64,000 nucleotides of DNA from Ceratotherium simum simum (Eukaryota > Chordata > Mammalia > Perissodactyla > Rhinocerotidae), in contig NW_004454170.1 of assembly GCF_000283155.1 (NCBI RefSeq), positions 14,857,304 to 14,921,303 on the forward strand, given 5' to 3'. The notes below the pieces were generated by a model. The model had not been told where the DNA came from. It was given only the letters and a program-made list of their open reading frames with translations, and searched no databases. The position numbers and the translations under genes are program-made. Shown one piece after another: positions 11,745 through 23,962 of the stretch. How positions within the stretch are numbered: position 1 is the stretch's first letter; each line of letters begins with the position of its first letter.

Positions 11745-14531
11745 CAGCTGGATCTTGAACTGTACCCGGCACACAGCCATTCTATCAACTCTCTCTGCTA
11801 AATGCTTCTCAGCCCATTTCTCATCCTTTTCCTCCCTCCATCCACCAGGCCATTTCCCTCCCTCCCTCCTTCCATCTCCCTGAGTCCTCAGAGATAACAG
11901 CCAGCAGAAGCACTAGCTTCTGGATTATTCTTTTCATTGTATCTGAGACAATCTGCTTAATGTTCAGATACACAGGGGAAAAAAAAGGCAAAATATTTTT
12001 GCATTAGACCCTTTCAGAAGGCATAAAAAAATATTAAGTACAAACACAAATCACTTGACAATTTTATGATTAAAACCAACAAATGAGAAACAGACAGTTT
12101 TGAGTGTTGCTAGCATAATCAAGTGTTTCACGCCAACCTGCTGAACCACCCCATTTCTCAGATCTATTTCTAGAGGTACCAAATGTGTCTGTAGAGGAAA
12201 TCACGTTTGCACATCAAAAAGGTATCCAGTGTTAAACCCGGGAGACAGAACTCTGGGTGGAAAGCCACTGGTCCATGGGCATGACACTTCTGGTTTTATG
12301 AAACACTCACACGTCAGGTTCCCAAGAATCACTTGGTTCTGTGTACATGTGTATCGTCCCAAAATGTTAAACATGACTGTAAGAAAAATGACACGAGCAT
12401 GTTTCATCTTCGGGTAGAAGGTGGTGGTTTTCTGGGAAGACGTGATCTGAGACGCCCAGAAGAGGAGTCAAATGGAAGACGTTTAGCGTTTGCTTCATTC
12501 TTGCTTGATAAGAACAAGAAACGGGGGGAAAAGGTCATCCACATAACAGTGAACAAAGACCCCAGTGGACAAGTTTGAGGTGGGGCTTAGCAGTTCGTTT
12601 ACAGTTGAGGAAAACTGTTTTAGTCACTTGGCCAAAAACCATACAAAGGGAGGGAACTTAAAACCCTAGGCGACTTGACTCTCCCTGCATTTTTCTGCTT
12701 GAAGCAGGATAAAAAGCCTTAAATTTTGGCTGCATCTCTATTGATGTAACAACCACAGCTGCTCCCCAGAATAGCTGCTGTTGGCTGAAAGAATTAAGGG
12801 CTTTTGTTGCTAACATTTGAGTCCATTTTCTATAGCTCTTGACTGAGTTTCCTTCCTCTCACTTTTGTGCTGGGGGTCTAAAAACAGATAAGGAATCTCA
12901 CCATTAGCACATCAACGGTGCCATCAACTGTGTAATGGATTTTAAAGTTGAGGCTCATCTCAGCCAGAACAAACTGAACTTCTTCTATTCTGTGGCAGGT
13001 GATCTCTTGACTACCTAGAACATATTAACTACCCACCTTTGGAGGTTGGTAGTGTGGCCAATATCGAGGCCCTTCATATTCTCAACCCCAAAAGAGAGAA
13101 ACCTACAGTGCTCCTTCTCTGTTTTTGTGGGACAAACCCAAACCTGGACTGCTGGCGTAGCATTTAATAGGGTGCCCTCCCCTGAAAGTAACAAAGAGGA
13201 CCCTCGGCAAAGCTATCAAACACGTTAAAAAAATACAAAAGTTATTTTCTCCTTTTGATTGCTATTTACTTGTGACAACATTTGTTAAAAATATTACTTC
13301 TGTCTTTGAGAAGAGATCACTCTCTTCATAGAATATGGAAAAATAAACTCTACCAAACCCACAGTTAACATTTCCCACTTCCGCCCTGGGGCTTTGGCCT
13401 GTGCATCACCAGTGTAAAGGTACTACGTTTTCCAGAAGGCAAACACTTCTCACTGTACTATTCAGTGCTGTGAGTAAGAGAAAAAGGCAGAGGCAAGGCT
13501 CATGTAACATTTCAAGGGGAGAGAATTAGGAAGTAGGATGGTTTATTTGCTAACGAAATGAAAGGTAATGGGGTGTTTTCAGGCCCTCCTAAAAAGTCCT
13601 GGGAGGTCCCCTCACCTCTTCTGAACACTTAGAGCCCTGCTAATGCTTGGTGGGTTATTAATGGGAGGGTACAGAGCCATGAAGGTCAATTATCAGTGTC
13701 ATTGCAAAGGAGGGCTCATCTTCCACACTCAGGATCATTGTAAAACACTGAACTGGATGAATGGGAGAAGACAAGGATACATAAAAACAGTAAAATGTTT
13801 ATTTTCTTAGAAAAAAAAGGGGGGAAGAGGGATTCAAAATGATTGTGATCACACTTCCGTCTGCATCTGAGCAAAGCCAATGTTGCAAGCTTAATCCTTG
13901 ATTAAGATACCTAGTAAATGAAAGAACCTGCTGCTCGCTCCTACGCCACTTCCAGACGTCATGTCACAACATGCTTTTAACCAATAATAGCTTCTCTACT
14001 TCTTCTTAGCAGAGAAACAAAGCTTGCCATAGCAACCATCCCATCTCCAAAGCACAACATTGCCAGTGAGAAGCCAGGCTCTGGACAGCTCAGGAGGGAC
14101 AGGGAGGGAGAGAGGGAAGGAGATGCTTGTCTTAGAAGCAGAACCATCTAGAATAGAAGTTTGATATCTGAGTTCGCCACTACCTCATCTTATAGAAAAT
14201 AGGTTGGAGAACATCTGTAAAACCAACAGGATCTTTAAGGTGAAATTGCAGAATTTTGCTGCATACCTGGACACAAGAGAAGTGAAAAGTTGCAACAAGT
14301 TTTAACTAGCAGCAACAAAGAAAGTTCAATAACAGTTTTTTGTTTGTTTTTAGCAATATTCCTTTGCAAGTTCATTAAGAAACACTGTAATTTAATGGGG
14401 CATACGATATGGAACGATCTTCTTTTGCTATAGAGCTGTTCGTTGAAGAGAACCGACCTTTGCAAAGATTTCAACTGGGGTGTAACCTATTTACACAGTA
14501 GTAGCTCCGGGTTTGAGTGGTAGAATTGGTG

Positions 14532-14570
14532 CTATGTGATATCTTCTTCTTCCGAACAGTAATCTCGACC
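14532..14570 (-). CDS. C1orf21: C1orf21 orthologue, terminal coding exon (C-terminus and stop)
   Basis: This is the last coding exon of a gene read on the minus strand. The exon follows a strong acceptor: a pyrimidine-rich tract (CTTTTCTTTTCCCCTC) and AAG directly before GGT CGA GAT. It encodes GRDYCSEEEDIT and then TAG. Joined in phase 0 to the exon at 33600-33660 it completes the C-terminus I recognise as C1orf21 (proliferation-inducing protein 13), residues about 110-121 of 121. C1orf21 is a small vertebrate protein without an established biochemical function. The tail is acidic, and the serine in CSEEED fits a casein kinase 2 consensus, which is inference only. The minus-strand frame that runs through this exon from 14723 is mostly intron read-through and does not mark the true start. 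The protein identity rests on memory of the human sequence, not on a search. Confidence 0.93.
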   Translation of the reverse strand, partial: GRDYCSEEEDIT

Positions 14571-15694
14571 CTTGAGGGGAAAAGAAAAGAGTAACATGTG
14601 AATGAGAAATTCAAAGCAGAGCCTGAGACAGTTATTTGCAATCAATTTTCTCTCAGTATATGCCTCCTGGCAACAGAATCCAGGCTTTATCAGTGACTGC
14701 CGAGCACAAGGTAGATACGTCATAAATACGTGTTGGCTGATTTATAAACTGTGTATACCTTAAGGCATGGGAGTTTTACCAAGCCCCAAATAAGCTGTTA
14801 TTTTATATTGGTAAGAACTTGTACTATATTAGGCATCTACAAGACTCAGCCTTTCACCAAGAAATTACCAAATGGACGATCCATTCAGGAGACCAATATC
14901 TTATGAACAAGAAAAACTGATAGGAACAATGAACAAGTCACTTTCAGCTGGCGCCAGGGCTGCTCAAATTCCACAGCTCTATCTCCATGCCTGGAACTTA
15001 CAATTTTATAGAGGGGGATGGTACGATACAGGGACATCTTAGTTTTAATCCACTCTAAATTAAAATACGGATTAAAAACAAACAAACAAGGATTCACTGA
15101 ATATGTATCATATATTCAGGACTATGTTTGGTACGTGTGGGATGCACAAGACAGGCAAATATGCTTTTGATTCATTCGCTAACAAAACAGATTACTTGAA
15201 AGCTTAAGGATGATATACAATTGCTACTTTAGAACATATTTCATCCTCTCTCCAGTAGGTTATATACTCTATGAAGCACGGTTAGGGCTGGGATTTAAGC
15301 TCCATATCTGACCTAGCTGGGTTGTCTTGGTCAAAGCACAGAGCTTCTTGGTGTGTAATCCCTGACAGATAGCATGAAACAAAAGTACGCACCCAGCCTG
15401 CATCACAATATCGTAGATAAGGGCTTTGTAAAGTCACAGGTTAATACTATTTGCACCTTTTGACCTTTTTCTTTTTAAATACACACTACATGTTTCAATT
15501 TTTTGAGAAATATTCCTTTAAAAACAGAATTTTCTAAATAGCTGGAACTAAGTATCTAAAACTTAAAGAAAATAATTTTTCATAAAACTATTTCTCGATG
15601 TATTACGTTTGTCACAATATCTGTATATTAGAAATATTTCACATTCTCCTAATATTTAAGCATCATCATAATGAATTATTGTACCATCTGGCTG

Positions 15695-15872
15695 GGTGGT
15701 AATCCTGGCTCTGTGACTTACTAGCTCTGGGATCTTGATCAAGTTACCTCTCTGTGTCTCAGTTTCCCCATCTGTAAAACGAAGATAACAACAGTACCTA
15801 CTTCACATGTTTCTTAAGATTAAATGAGTTAATAGTAAAGTGATTAAATAGTGCCCAGCACATAATTTTATA
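15695..15872 (+). mobile_element. MIR SINE
   Basis: TGTGACTTACTAGCTCTGGG, CTCAGTTTCCCCATCTG, GATTAAATGAGTTAATAG and GTGCCCAGCACA give a nearly complete MIR core. Confidence 0.85.
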
Positions 15873-16554
15873 CACGTTGTATGTGTGTGTGCACATGTGT
15901 GCAGGTGTTGATAAATTAAAAAATGCAGCCACACAATGAGGTCTTCAGGGCCGCGGAAGCATCAGGGGTTGCCTGTTCCCATGCCAGATGGCCCCAGACT
16001 GCTTGTTCTTTTTGAACGTGATTCACTAATTAGCCTGTTTTGGTTTCCTCCACCATCAGATTGCCAACCGTCAGCCCTGCTTCTTGAAGAGAGTCTGAGC
16101 CCAGGCTCATCTCCAGGCTTGTTCTACTTGCTGCATAAAATGTCTTGTGGGCAGAGAAACTAGGTGACCAATCGTCCTGAGAAGAGAAGTGTGCACTCAG
16201 TAGTCATTCTCCCACTGACAGCCTCGCTGGTGACACTGCCCAAGCAGATGCCATCTCTAGACCGCTCAGGACTCACTCTCTGAGCCACATGTTGGAGAGC
16301 TAGAAAGGAGGACCTCACGCACCCTGACTGTTGGAGTTTATTCTCTATTGTGGGAAACAGGACACATCCAAACATATCAACACCGTGCTAGAAACGTAAT
16401 CAGACCATGCTCTCCACATCTCCTCAACTCCCGAGGCTCGGGAAGTGGTTTGCAAATGGACGCTGGGCGTTTAGCTGGAGGGGAAAGGCAGGGCTCATGG
16501 AGTTGTCATGGAGGTTGTATTAGGAAAGGAAAGAGGACATTTGCAGCATATATA

Positions 16555-16720
16555 GAGACGTACATACTATTGTGTGACCTCGGGAAAATTACCGGTCTTT
16601 GGTTTCCTGGGGATAAGCGTGGTCTGTCTCACAGGGTTCTGATCAGGATGAAACGGGAAAAATATGCTGTGTGGCAGGCAGTCAATAAACACTAGCTGCT
16701 GCTATGATTACTATTACTAC
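16555..16720 (+). mobile_element. MIR SINE
   Basis: GTGTGACCTCGGGAAAATTA, CTCACAGGGTTCTGATCAGG and GTCAATAAACACTAGCTGCT follow MIR in order. Confidence 0.65.
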
Positions 16721-16859
16721 TATTAAACCCCGTGTTTGCTCAGTCCCCTGGCTGGGGAATAGGGACCTCCTTCCTGTGGCTATCAAGTGAGGCCTCAAAT
16801 CAAAGGCCCAGCTGGCCAAAGTGGGGTTCAGAAGGCTCCTCATCCACAAGGAAGCACTT

Positions 16860-16922
16860 GAATGCAATGACAGACAGACAGACATAGACTCAAACACACA
16901 CACAGACACATACACACACACA
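16860..16922. repeat. CAGA/CA compound microsatellite
   Basis: GACAGACAGACA is followed by interrupted (CA)n. Confidence 0.85.
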
Positions 16923-17154
16923 TGAACTGGTGTACTCATTGATAAAGCAGTGTTTCCAACTTGGTAAATGAGTTACAGGGTTATGCAGCAGAAGGAGCAT
17001 TTCAGACCCTCAAAGTTCACTGTTACCATAAGAAAGCACCTCCTTTTTGTGGGACAAATCTATATAAACCCTCTGTGTACACCCAAGACTGCAACTTTCA
17101 TTTCCTCCTCTGAAATTATTATAATTACTAGGAGAAGGAGAAGGAAAACTGCAT

Positions 17155-17262
17155 TAGTTGCTTTGCAGACACTATTTCATTGGCTCTTCACACCAATCCT
17201 GCAAGATAGGAGTGGTGCCTGTTACTTGTGGGGAAACCTCAGGGAAGCCTAAGACCACAGGG
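17155..17262 (-). mobile_element. MIR SINE fragment
   Basis: ACTATTTCATTGGCTCTTCA, CCTGCAAGATAGGAGTGGTG and GGGAAACCTCAGGGAAGCCT follow the MIR reverse complement. Confidence 0.5.
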
Positions 17263-18429
17263 CCAATCCTTGCCTTTTTTGTTACGACAGTAGTGAGTTG
17301 ATAACTAAAGTCAAATTCAAATCAGTTTCATTTTTGTTATTATCACCTGTCAGCACCTCTGAGAACCAAATATTTTATGAACAGAAAAATGTGGAAATCA
17401 AAAACATCGAGACTAAGAGCTCCCACGTGGCCAGTGTCGTTTTAAGAAAGAGGAACCCGAGAGAACTGTTACTGACGTGGCCCCATCTCAGCACCACGAT
17501 GGGCCCCAGCTGCACACTGGCCCTACCGGGTCGGACAGGGAGCTCGCTTCTATAATATGACTTCACGTCTCATTTAAATTTTTAAAGAACTGTGCTAAAA
17601 GGAGAACCTTAAAACCTTCAGCTGTCAGAAGGCAGGAAGTGGGAGTGAGCTGGGTTTGGGAGATGCACAGCAATTCTCTCAGCTGAAGCATGCCCTTTCC
17701 CCCTAAGGGCCTACAGAATGGAAGGCTTTGTAAAGACGCTTCACGCAGTCAGAATTAGGGACTGGTAGACACAATTCCACCCTTGTGCAAAGGACACACT
17801 GAAAGCTATAGAGAGAAAGATCCCTCTGAGGCCCTCGCAAGCTGGAAGAATGGAAACGCTCAATGAGGCTGACAAGGAAGGGCTGTCTGAAGAACCACAG
17901 GGGCATTTTGGTGCAGGCTCAAAAAATCTCAAGGAGCTTTTGCCCACCTACATTTCCCTGACCACGCCCCCACGCTGTATAGATTTCCATGTCCTCTTCG
18001 TTTGTCTGCATTGTTTTCTTGAAAAGTTAAAGTTTATGTCAACTCAGAACATATATTTCTAAGGTTCTAGGGTAGGATTCTTTGTTTCTTGAAATGTCTA
18101 GACTAAGAATTAGAGATATTAAGGAGTAGAGAAGGAAAGGAGATTATCCTAATTTTAAATTCTGCTAGCTTACAGAGGAACAGCTCAAAGAGTGATTTCA
18201 AATAAAGAAATTGTTTCTCCAAAGTGCCTACAGTACTTTTCCTCCTCAGGGTTAAGTAGACAGACAGTCTAGTGCTGGCTGTGCAGTGTCATGTGTGATT
18301 TTGTCATAGAAGTCTTCAGTACATTTCTGTAGACAGGTGTGCATACAGCCTAATACATACGCCTCAAGGATTTAACAACCAGTTGTGAACTGAATATTTT
18401 CCCAAATGGAGTCTTCTTAGAACTAGAAG

Positions 18430-18582
18430 AAAGTTACCGAGAGGAAGCACTGAGTCTCAGTTTCCCCATCTGTAAAAGGCGGGCACTGAGACCTAACCTG
18501 CAGTGTTGTTGTGGGAATTAGAAGTAATACACAGAAGGTGTTTAGCAAGCTTGGCACATGGTAGGTACTTAATAAATTAGAG
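18430..18582 (+). mobile_element. MIR SINE
   Basis: TCTCAGTTTCCCCATCTG, GTGTTGTTGTGGGAATTAGA and GGCACATGGTAGGTACTTAA match MIR. Confidence 0.75.
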
Positions 18583-18699
18583 CTCCTATGATGATACTGA
18601 AAAATGAGATCAATAGACCCAACAGTTAATAAACTGTCTCTGTAAGAAACGGGGCCCATGAGTGGATCAGTCAGTTACATTCAGGTCCTCAAACACGCC

Positions 18700-19058
18700 G
18701 GGCACCTCACGGCCTGGTGCTTGTCCTTCCTCCCCTTTCCTGGCTCCCCCACCCCCAGCCCTCCCCCCATCCATTCCTTCTCATCCATTACTGCTCAAAT
18801 GTCACGTCATTGTCTTCCCTGAACACCCTATATACAGTAGCACTTCTTACTCTGCTTCATTTTTATTTATTTTACTTCTCATTACCTGACATTATTAATA
18901 TATTCATTCATTTCTTTATCCGCCGTCTTCCCCCTTGAATAGAAGCAGCGAGTGGGCAGAAACTCTGTTATGCACCGCTGCAGCCCCAGGATTAGAGAGA
19001 CTGGTGTTGGCAACGTGGTAGATGCTCAACAAATATTTGTTGAATAAATGAAAGGATG
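18700..19058 (+). mobile_element. L2 LINE 3' end
   Basis: CTGCTCAAATGTCACGTCAT, CTTCCCTGAACACCCTATAT, AGCGAGTGGGCAGAAACTCT and CTCAACAAATATTTGTTGAA reproduce the L2 3' end up to its terminal repeat. Confidence 0.8.
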
Positions 19059-19639
19059 AAAAATATCTAGAGAGTTCTGAAATTCTGGAGTTGGAAGGAG
19101 ACCTAGAGGTTTTCCTCTCTGACCTGGCATCTAATGTAGGGCAGGCCTCCGTTTACCAAAATTCCAGATAGGGAGCCTTCTCTTTTTAGCTAGAACACAT
19201 CAGATACTTTTCTGAGCTGCCCATGAAACTGCTCAGCAGCTGAGCCCAAGCCTGCCTCTCTGTAACTCCCACAGAATGGCTCAGTCTGGGCCTTTGGAAC
19301 CAGAGGACAGGTCTTCACAGACAGACAGCATCACTTGCTCTGTTACCTGAGAATGACATGGCTTCCATCTGGGTCAACCTCTCTTGCACGTGTGTCAGTT
19401 TTTCCATATTCTTTTAAAAATAGACCCACCAAAAAACTCACCATCACAGAATAAGATATCCCAGAAATATAGCCTAAGATATGTAAGAATTAATTGTCTG
19501 ACAAAGGAGATCACCAGAAACAAGAGATTCTGAGAGAATCAGTGTGCTAAATCTTAACAATAACAGGACAAAACCTAAAACTGAACTTCTGTCAAAGCTC
19601 TGGGGAGGGAGATGACTCCCAGCCTCAAAGGACCAGAAA

Positions 19640-20450
19640 AAGATCACAAGGAAAAATAAAAAGATGAACACATTTGATCATGTAAAAACAAACCTTTGCA
19701 TGTCAAAAAAATAATAAAACAAAAAGGCAAATCTCATAATGGGAAAAACACCTGCAGGATACAATGTGTAAATGATAAAAGTCATATGAGACCCTCATAA
19801 CAAGAAAAAATGAACAGTAAGAGGATCTCAATGAGAGCAAAGGGCATGAAGTGGAAACTCATTCAGAACAAGATAAAACCAGTACACACGCAAATAGAAA
19901 CACAGTCTACTTCAGTAATCAAAAAATACAAATTAAAATAATTAGCTATTATTTTAAAATAGCGACACCCAATTCTTTCGAGGGTACAATGAATTGCTGG
20001 CAGCGGTGTAAAACGGTACGGCTACTTTGAAAAGTAGTTTGAAATATGTATCATGAGTCATAAAAATGTTCATACCCTTTATTATAGCAATCATAGAAAT
20101 CAGGATCAAAGATAAACCCTAAAATATACGTTTTTACAAAATATATGCATTGGTTCCCTGGGGGTGGAGGTGGGAATGGGGACTGACTGTAAGCAAGCAG
20201 GGGGGATCTTATTGAGATGATGGAAATCTAAAACTGGAGTTGGTGATGGCTGTGCAATTCGGTAAATTTACTAAAAATCATTGAATTATATGTGTCAAAT
20301 TAGCAAATTTTATGGTATGTACATTATACCTCCATAAAGTTGTTAAAAGTATATGTGCAAATATTTTCATTGCAGCATTTTTATTAGGCATGAAAAAAAG
20401 TCAATCTATTATCCCAAAGAAAAAATGTTTACTAATGAATAGTTCATGTA
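19640..20450 (+). mobile_element. L1M ORF2 end and 3' UTR fragment
   Basis: The sequence runs through degenerate ORF2-end sequence (GATGAACACATTTGATCATG) into CTGGGGGTGGAGGTGGGAAT, GTGATGGCTGTGCAATTCGG, ATTTTATGGTATGTACATTA and ACCTCCATAAAGTTGTTAAA, which is a mammalian L1 3' end in sense orientation. The last 100 bp may belong to a second L1 piece. No open frame survives. Confidence 0.65.
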
Positions 20451-20460
20451 CTCTCTGCTA

Positions 20461-20482
20461 GCAAACAAACAAACAAACAAAA
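20461..20482. repeat. CAAA simple repeat
   Basis: AAACAAACAAACAAACAAAA. Confidence 0.85.
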
Positions 20483-20871
20483 CAGGACCAATGACTCCTT
20501 ATGTCCCAAACAGGCAAGTCCTTCTTGCCACTACTGTGCTTTCCCACATACTGTTCTTTTCTCTCATCCCCAATCTCCTGCCTTCTCCACGTGGCCACTT
20601 AGTCTTTATGAACCTGTTCTAATATCATATCTTCAAGTGAAATTTCCCCCAGTTGCTCTAGGGAGAATTGGTCTCTTGCCCTCACAGTGGTCCCTCCATC
20701 CCACCACCACATTTTATAGTAATTTTAGCCAAAATGTTTACCTCCCTTACTCTAGGGGGTGGGACATGTCTCTTATTCATCTTCATCTTTTTGATATCCA
20801 GTGGAATCCTTGTGTGGCCCACATCACAATGGTTATGAATATTCAGGTGTTTGGAGGGAGGCAGTGATGAA

Positions 20872-20882
20872 TGTGTGTGTGT

Positions 20883-20918
<36 letters not shown>
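20872..20918. repeat. TG microsatellite
   Basis: A near-perfect (TG)n run with one GA step; likely polymorphic in length. Confidence 0.95.
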
Positions 20919-20921
<3 letters not shown>

Positions 20922-22149
20922 TAGGGATGGAGGCTGTCGAATGTCATTATACAGGAAGTGTCCTGGGACTTTAAGAAATGAAGCAAGTGGTCAACATTTT
21001 GTGGATCATGCTGGAAAGAGCAGCCCTCTTTAACAATACAATTGATAAAGAATCAGTTTTGAGCAAAAGTATCAGCAGAGACTAGGCACAGCCGGTTACA
21101 AGAAGAGCCTGGAACTTAGGAGAGGTGCACAGGACTGCAAGGAAGTGGGGCAGAAGTTGATACCAGAATCCCACTGTCCACTGTTCATCATTTTTACGTA
21201 TAGAGGTAATACCTATGTAAACTACATGCGGAATCATGTCTAGTTCTCTTTCCTATTGGGCATCTTAAACTCAGTCTTTTGCTGTCATCACAAAGTTCTG
21301 AGTTAAAGAACCTTATGGGTACTGCCATGGGGCCAGATAACCAAATATTCCCGTCAAGATCCTCATGTTTGGAGAAAGCAAACGTGAAGCTTTGTAATGA
21401 AGGCTCATTACAGAAGTTTGTATTAATGAGGCTTATTTTTGTCTGCAAGTGTGAGTTGTGATACTCATCATTAAAGCAGGCTCTTGTTTGTTGACTGACT
21501 GAAGAATTCATCCCCCCTCCTTAACCTCTCTCGATGACACTGTGACTCTCTGTTAGTTTCTGGCCTGTGCATATTTTTGATTCTCCTACTTCTTGTCTGC
21601 TTCCCTTACATGATTCATCTTCCTCTTCTCTCTTCCTAGCTGTGGGCTTTCTGGGCACCCAAGAGCATCCTGATTAACGAAACACAATAGCCCCAACTAT
21701 TTTGGGGCAGAAATTTAATGGGCCATATCCCTCCTCTGCCCACCTAATACCTATTTTTCCCAATCTTTTCTTCGATGTATCACCATCCAGAGGCAACCTC
21801 AGATCCAAGTTTCTACAGGAATCTGGACATTTACGCTCTATCCCTGAATTAGGAATACAGGGGCAGGAGAGCTGCATCTCACAGCTTGAGCATCTGTGAG
21901 CATCAAGCTAGAATCCAGAATAAACATGAGAAGAAGAAGGGAAAATGGTGGAAAAGTGGAATGAAGGACACCCCCAGGGGCTGCTGTTTAATCCTTTCCC
22001 CCCCGCAGGACTGCGGGCCGGCAGGAGGCGCCTTCCACCCCTTCCTCAGGGCTGCGAGTGTCAGAGCCTCTTCAATCAGGGAGCGTTTCAGCAGCATTTT
22101 CATTTACAGTCCAACAACACTTGATAACAACAGTTTTGAGGAAATGCTG

Positions 22150-22330
22150 AAGAAAAGCAAAAGTAATTAGTTGTGCTGTTCAAGTCTCCTCCCCCGCCTT
22201 ACTTCATTAGAAAAATCAATCGAGGCATTAATGGCTGTCTCCGTTTCTAATGAGCTTTATTCTAATTAGACTCACACATTATTATTTCAGTTGAAAAAAG
22301 GTCTCATTTGTAATGAGCAGTGTGACAGCC
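22150..22330. promoter_or_regulatory. Candidate enhancer: cluster of homeodomain-type TAAT motifs
   Basis: Within about 180 bp of non-repetitive intron there are two TAATTAG (22164-22170, 22263-22269), two TAATGAGC (22248-22255, 22311-22318), CATTAATGG (22226-22234), CATTAG (22205-22210) and CATTATTA (22277-22284). Such clusters are typical of conserved developmental enhancers. Function is inferred only from motif content. Confidence 0.4.
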
Positions 22331-22690
22331 CCTGACTGTTTCTTTGACTATATAGAGGAACGATCACCGTGATAGCAGCAGCAGTGACAACAATCGCAGT
22401 ATAGTGGGCTTTCCATTTCCACAAGAGAATAAGGACTACTAACTAAACAGCGTTAAGCCCCCCACGAAGTGTTTATTATACCCGAATCCCCATTCTACTG
22501 AAAAAAGGGAGGATATTTTAGAAGCTTTAAAGCACATGTTTCTCAAGCTTTATCTGACATTGGCACTCAGAGGACTTCAACCATGCTCCTTTCTCACGAG
22601 GAGGTGAGCAGGAGGGAGGATAAAGAAAAGCAGGGATAAAGAACGTGGGATGGCCCTGTCTCTAGGCCATATTGAATGGACATCCTAGAG

Positions 22691-22994
22691 CAGGGGTTGG
22701 CAACGTTCTCTGTGAAGGGCCAAATGGTAAAGATTTTAGGCTTTTGCATTCCACACAGTCTCTGTTGCAACTCAACTCTGCCGTTGTAAGTAGGAAGGGA
22801 GCCATAGACAAACGTAAAAGAATGAGTGTGGCTGTGTTCCTATAAACCTTTATTGTGGCCACTGAGGTTGGAATTCCACATAATTTTTCACATGTCAGAA
22901 AACATAATTCTGCTTTTTATTTTTCCCAAGCATTTGAACATATAAAAACCATTCTTGCTAGATTTGGCCCATGGGCTGTAGTGTGCCCACTCCT
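22691..22994 (+). mobile_element. hAT-type non-autonomous DNA transposon
   Basis: The left end CAGGGGTTGGCAACGTTCTC and the right end near GGCCCATGGGCTGTAGTGTG, closing at CTCCTG, form imperfect terminal inverted repeats. The body phrases (AAGGGCCAAATGGTAAAG, TCTGTTGCAACTCAACTCTG, GAGTGTGGCTGTGTTCC) belong to a common mammalian hAT family. I do not assign the subfamily. Confidence 0.75.
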
Positions 22995-23562
22995 GTTGCT
23001 GAGAATAGAATTACCATCAGTGGGTTCAGAGGCTAACACTGTCAAGGGTCTGGCCCTCTTCCTAAGAGCTCAAACAGCAGAGATAATTTCCATCTTGAGA
23101 GAAATGTTTCTCAAGATGGGGCCAGAGTTTTCCTCCAAAATGTCATTTTATAAAATTGTGCTTATTTTACAAACAAGAAAACCATCAACTAAAATCAAAA
23201 TTAAATTAAAAATATTTCCTACTGCCCCATGTTCCCAATAAATCAGAGAGAGCTCAAGTTTCATTTAAATCTCTGTCCATATGTAGGTCATTTTCATATA
23301 GTTTCAATCCCATGAGGCACAATTTTTTTATCTTGCTTTTTTCACTCAACGTTATCTTATAAAAATTTTAACTGTTGTAAATGATTCCTTATAATGATAA
23401 ATAGATTTACCATAAATTTTTGTGGATTTCTTTGTGGAAGTTTTCTAGGCCATTTGATAGACTTAATTCAGAGGGATGTCTTAATTTAGTCTATTCTCAG
23501 GTGTAAGAGTTAAGATTTAATTACCACCCCCTCACTCCCAAGCCAGGGCAACCCACTTGGCA

Positions 23563-23962
23563 GATTGGAGCCTCATGGGTCTCCTCTAGGATTTACCGCC
23601 TTTAGGCCATGAAGCTTCATTGGTCTCTTCTAGAATTCACTTCCTCTAAGACATGAAGCCTCACGGGTCTCCTCTAAGATTCACTTCTTCTAGGACATGA
23701 AGCCTCATGGGTCTCTTCCAGAATTCACTTCCTCTAAGACATGAAGCCTCATGAGTGTCCTCTAAGATTTACTTCTTTTAGGACATGAAGCCTCACGGGT
23801 CTCCTCTAGGATTCACTTCTTCCAGGACATGAAGCTTCATGGGTATCCTCTAGGATTCACTTCCTCTAAGACATGAAGCCTCATGGGTCTCCTTTAGGAT
23901 TCACTTTCTTTAGGACATGAAGCTTCATGGGTCTCCGCTAAGATTCACTTCCTTTAGGACAA
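23563..23962. repeat. 44-bp minisatellite, about nine copies
   Basis: Units begin ACATGAAGC at exact 44-bp steps: 23607, 23651, 23695, 23739, 23783, 23827, 23871 and 23915, with a partial copy on each side. The unit core is ACATGAAGCCTCATGGGTCT, then CCTCTAGGATTCACTTC. Copies at 23828 and 23916 contain the perfect 14-bp palindrome CATGAAGCTTCATG. The short variable block before each unit alternates between CTAAG and TTAGG/CTAGG for most copies, which hints at an 88-bp higher-order unit. It does not encode an open frame. Confidence 0.95.

Larger units (their letters stand above)
5045..14531 (-). other. C1orf21: Inferred long 3' UTR of C1orf21
   Basis: Downstream of the TAG at 14532, the minus strand runs about 9.5 kb with no further splice-defined coding exon. 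It ends at a convincing 3' end: ATTAAA at 5067-5072, in an AT-rich context typical of UTR ends. Repeat density is lower than in the introns: one L2, one MIR and one doubtful hAT-like piece. Possible earlier poly(A) signals on this strand (AATAAA, seen as TTTATT on plus) lie at 13798-13803, 13542-13547, 10432-10437 and 8505-8510, so several isoform lengths are plausible. I recall the human mRNA having a very long 3' UTR, which agrees, but the end point here is inferred. The stretch also contains a distant inverted repeat (11396-11744) and a GATTA x4 run at 10177-10196. Confidence 0.6.

Noticed and set aside
14532..14723. Single-exon minus-strand ORF of 63 codons starting MTYLPC
   Set aside because: Only its last 12 codons are exonic. 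The upstream part is intron read-through across a strong splice acceptor.
22855..23241. 128-codon plus-strand ORF
   Set aside because: It starts inside a non-autonomous hAT element and runs into low-complexity AT-rich sequence, with no protein family signal.
23563..23962. Regularly spaced repeats that could suggest a CRISPR array
   Set aside because: Units are contiguous 44-bp tandem copies with no unique spacers, in mammalian intronic DNA. It is a minisatellite.
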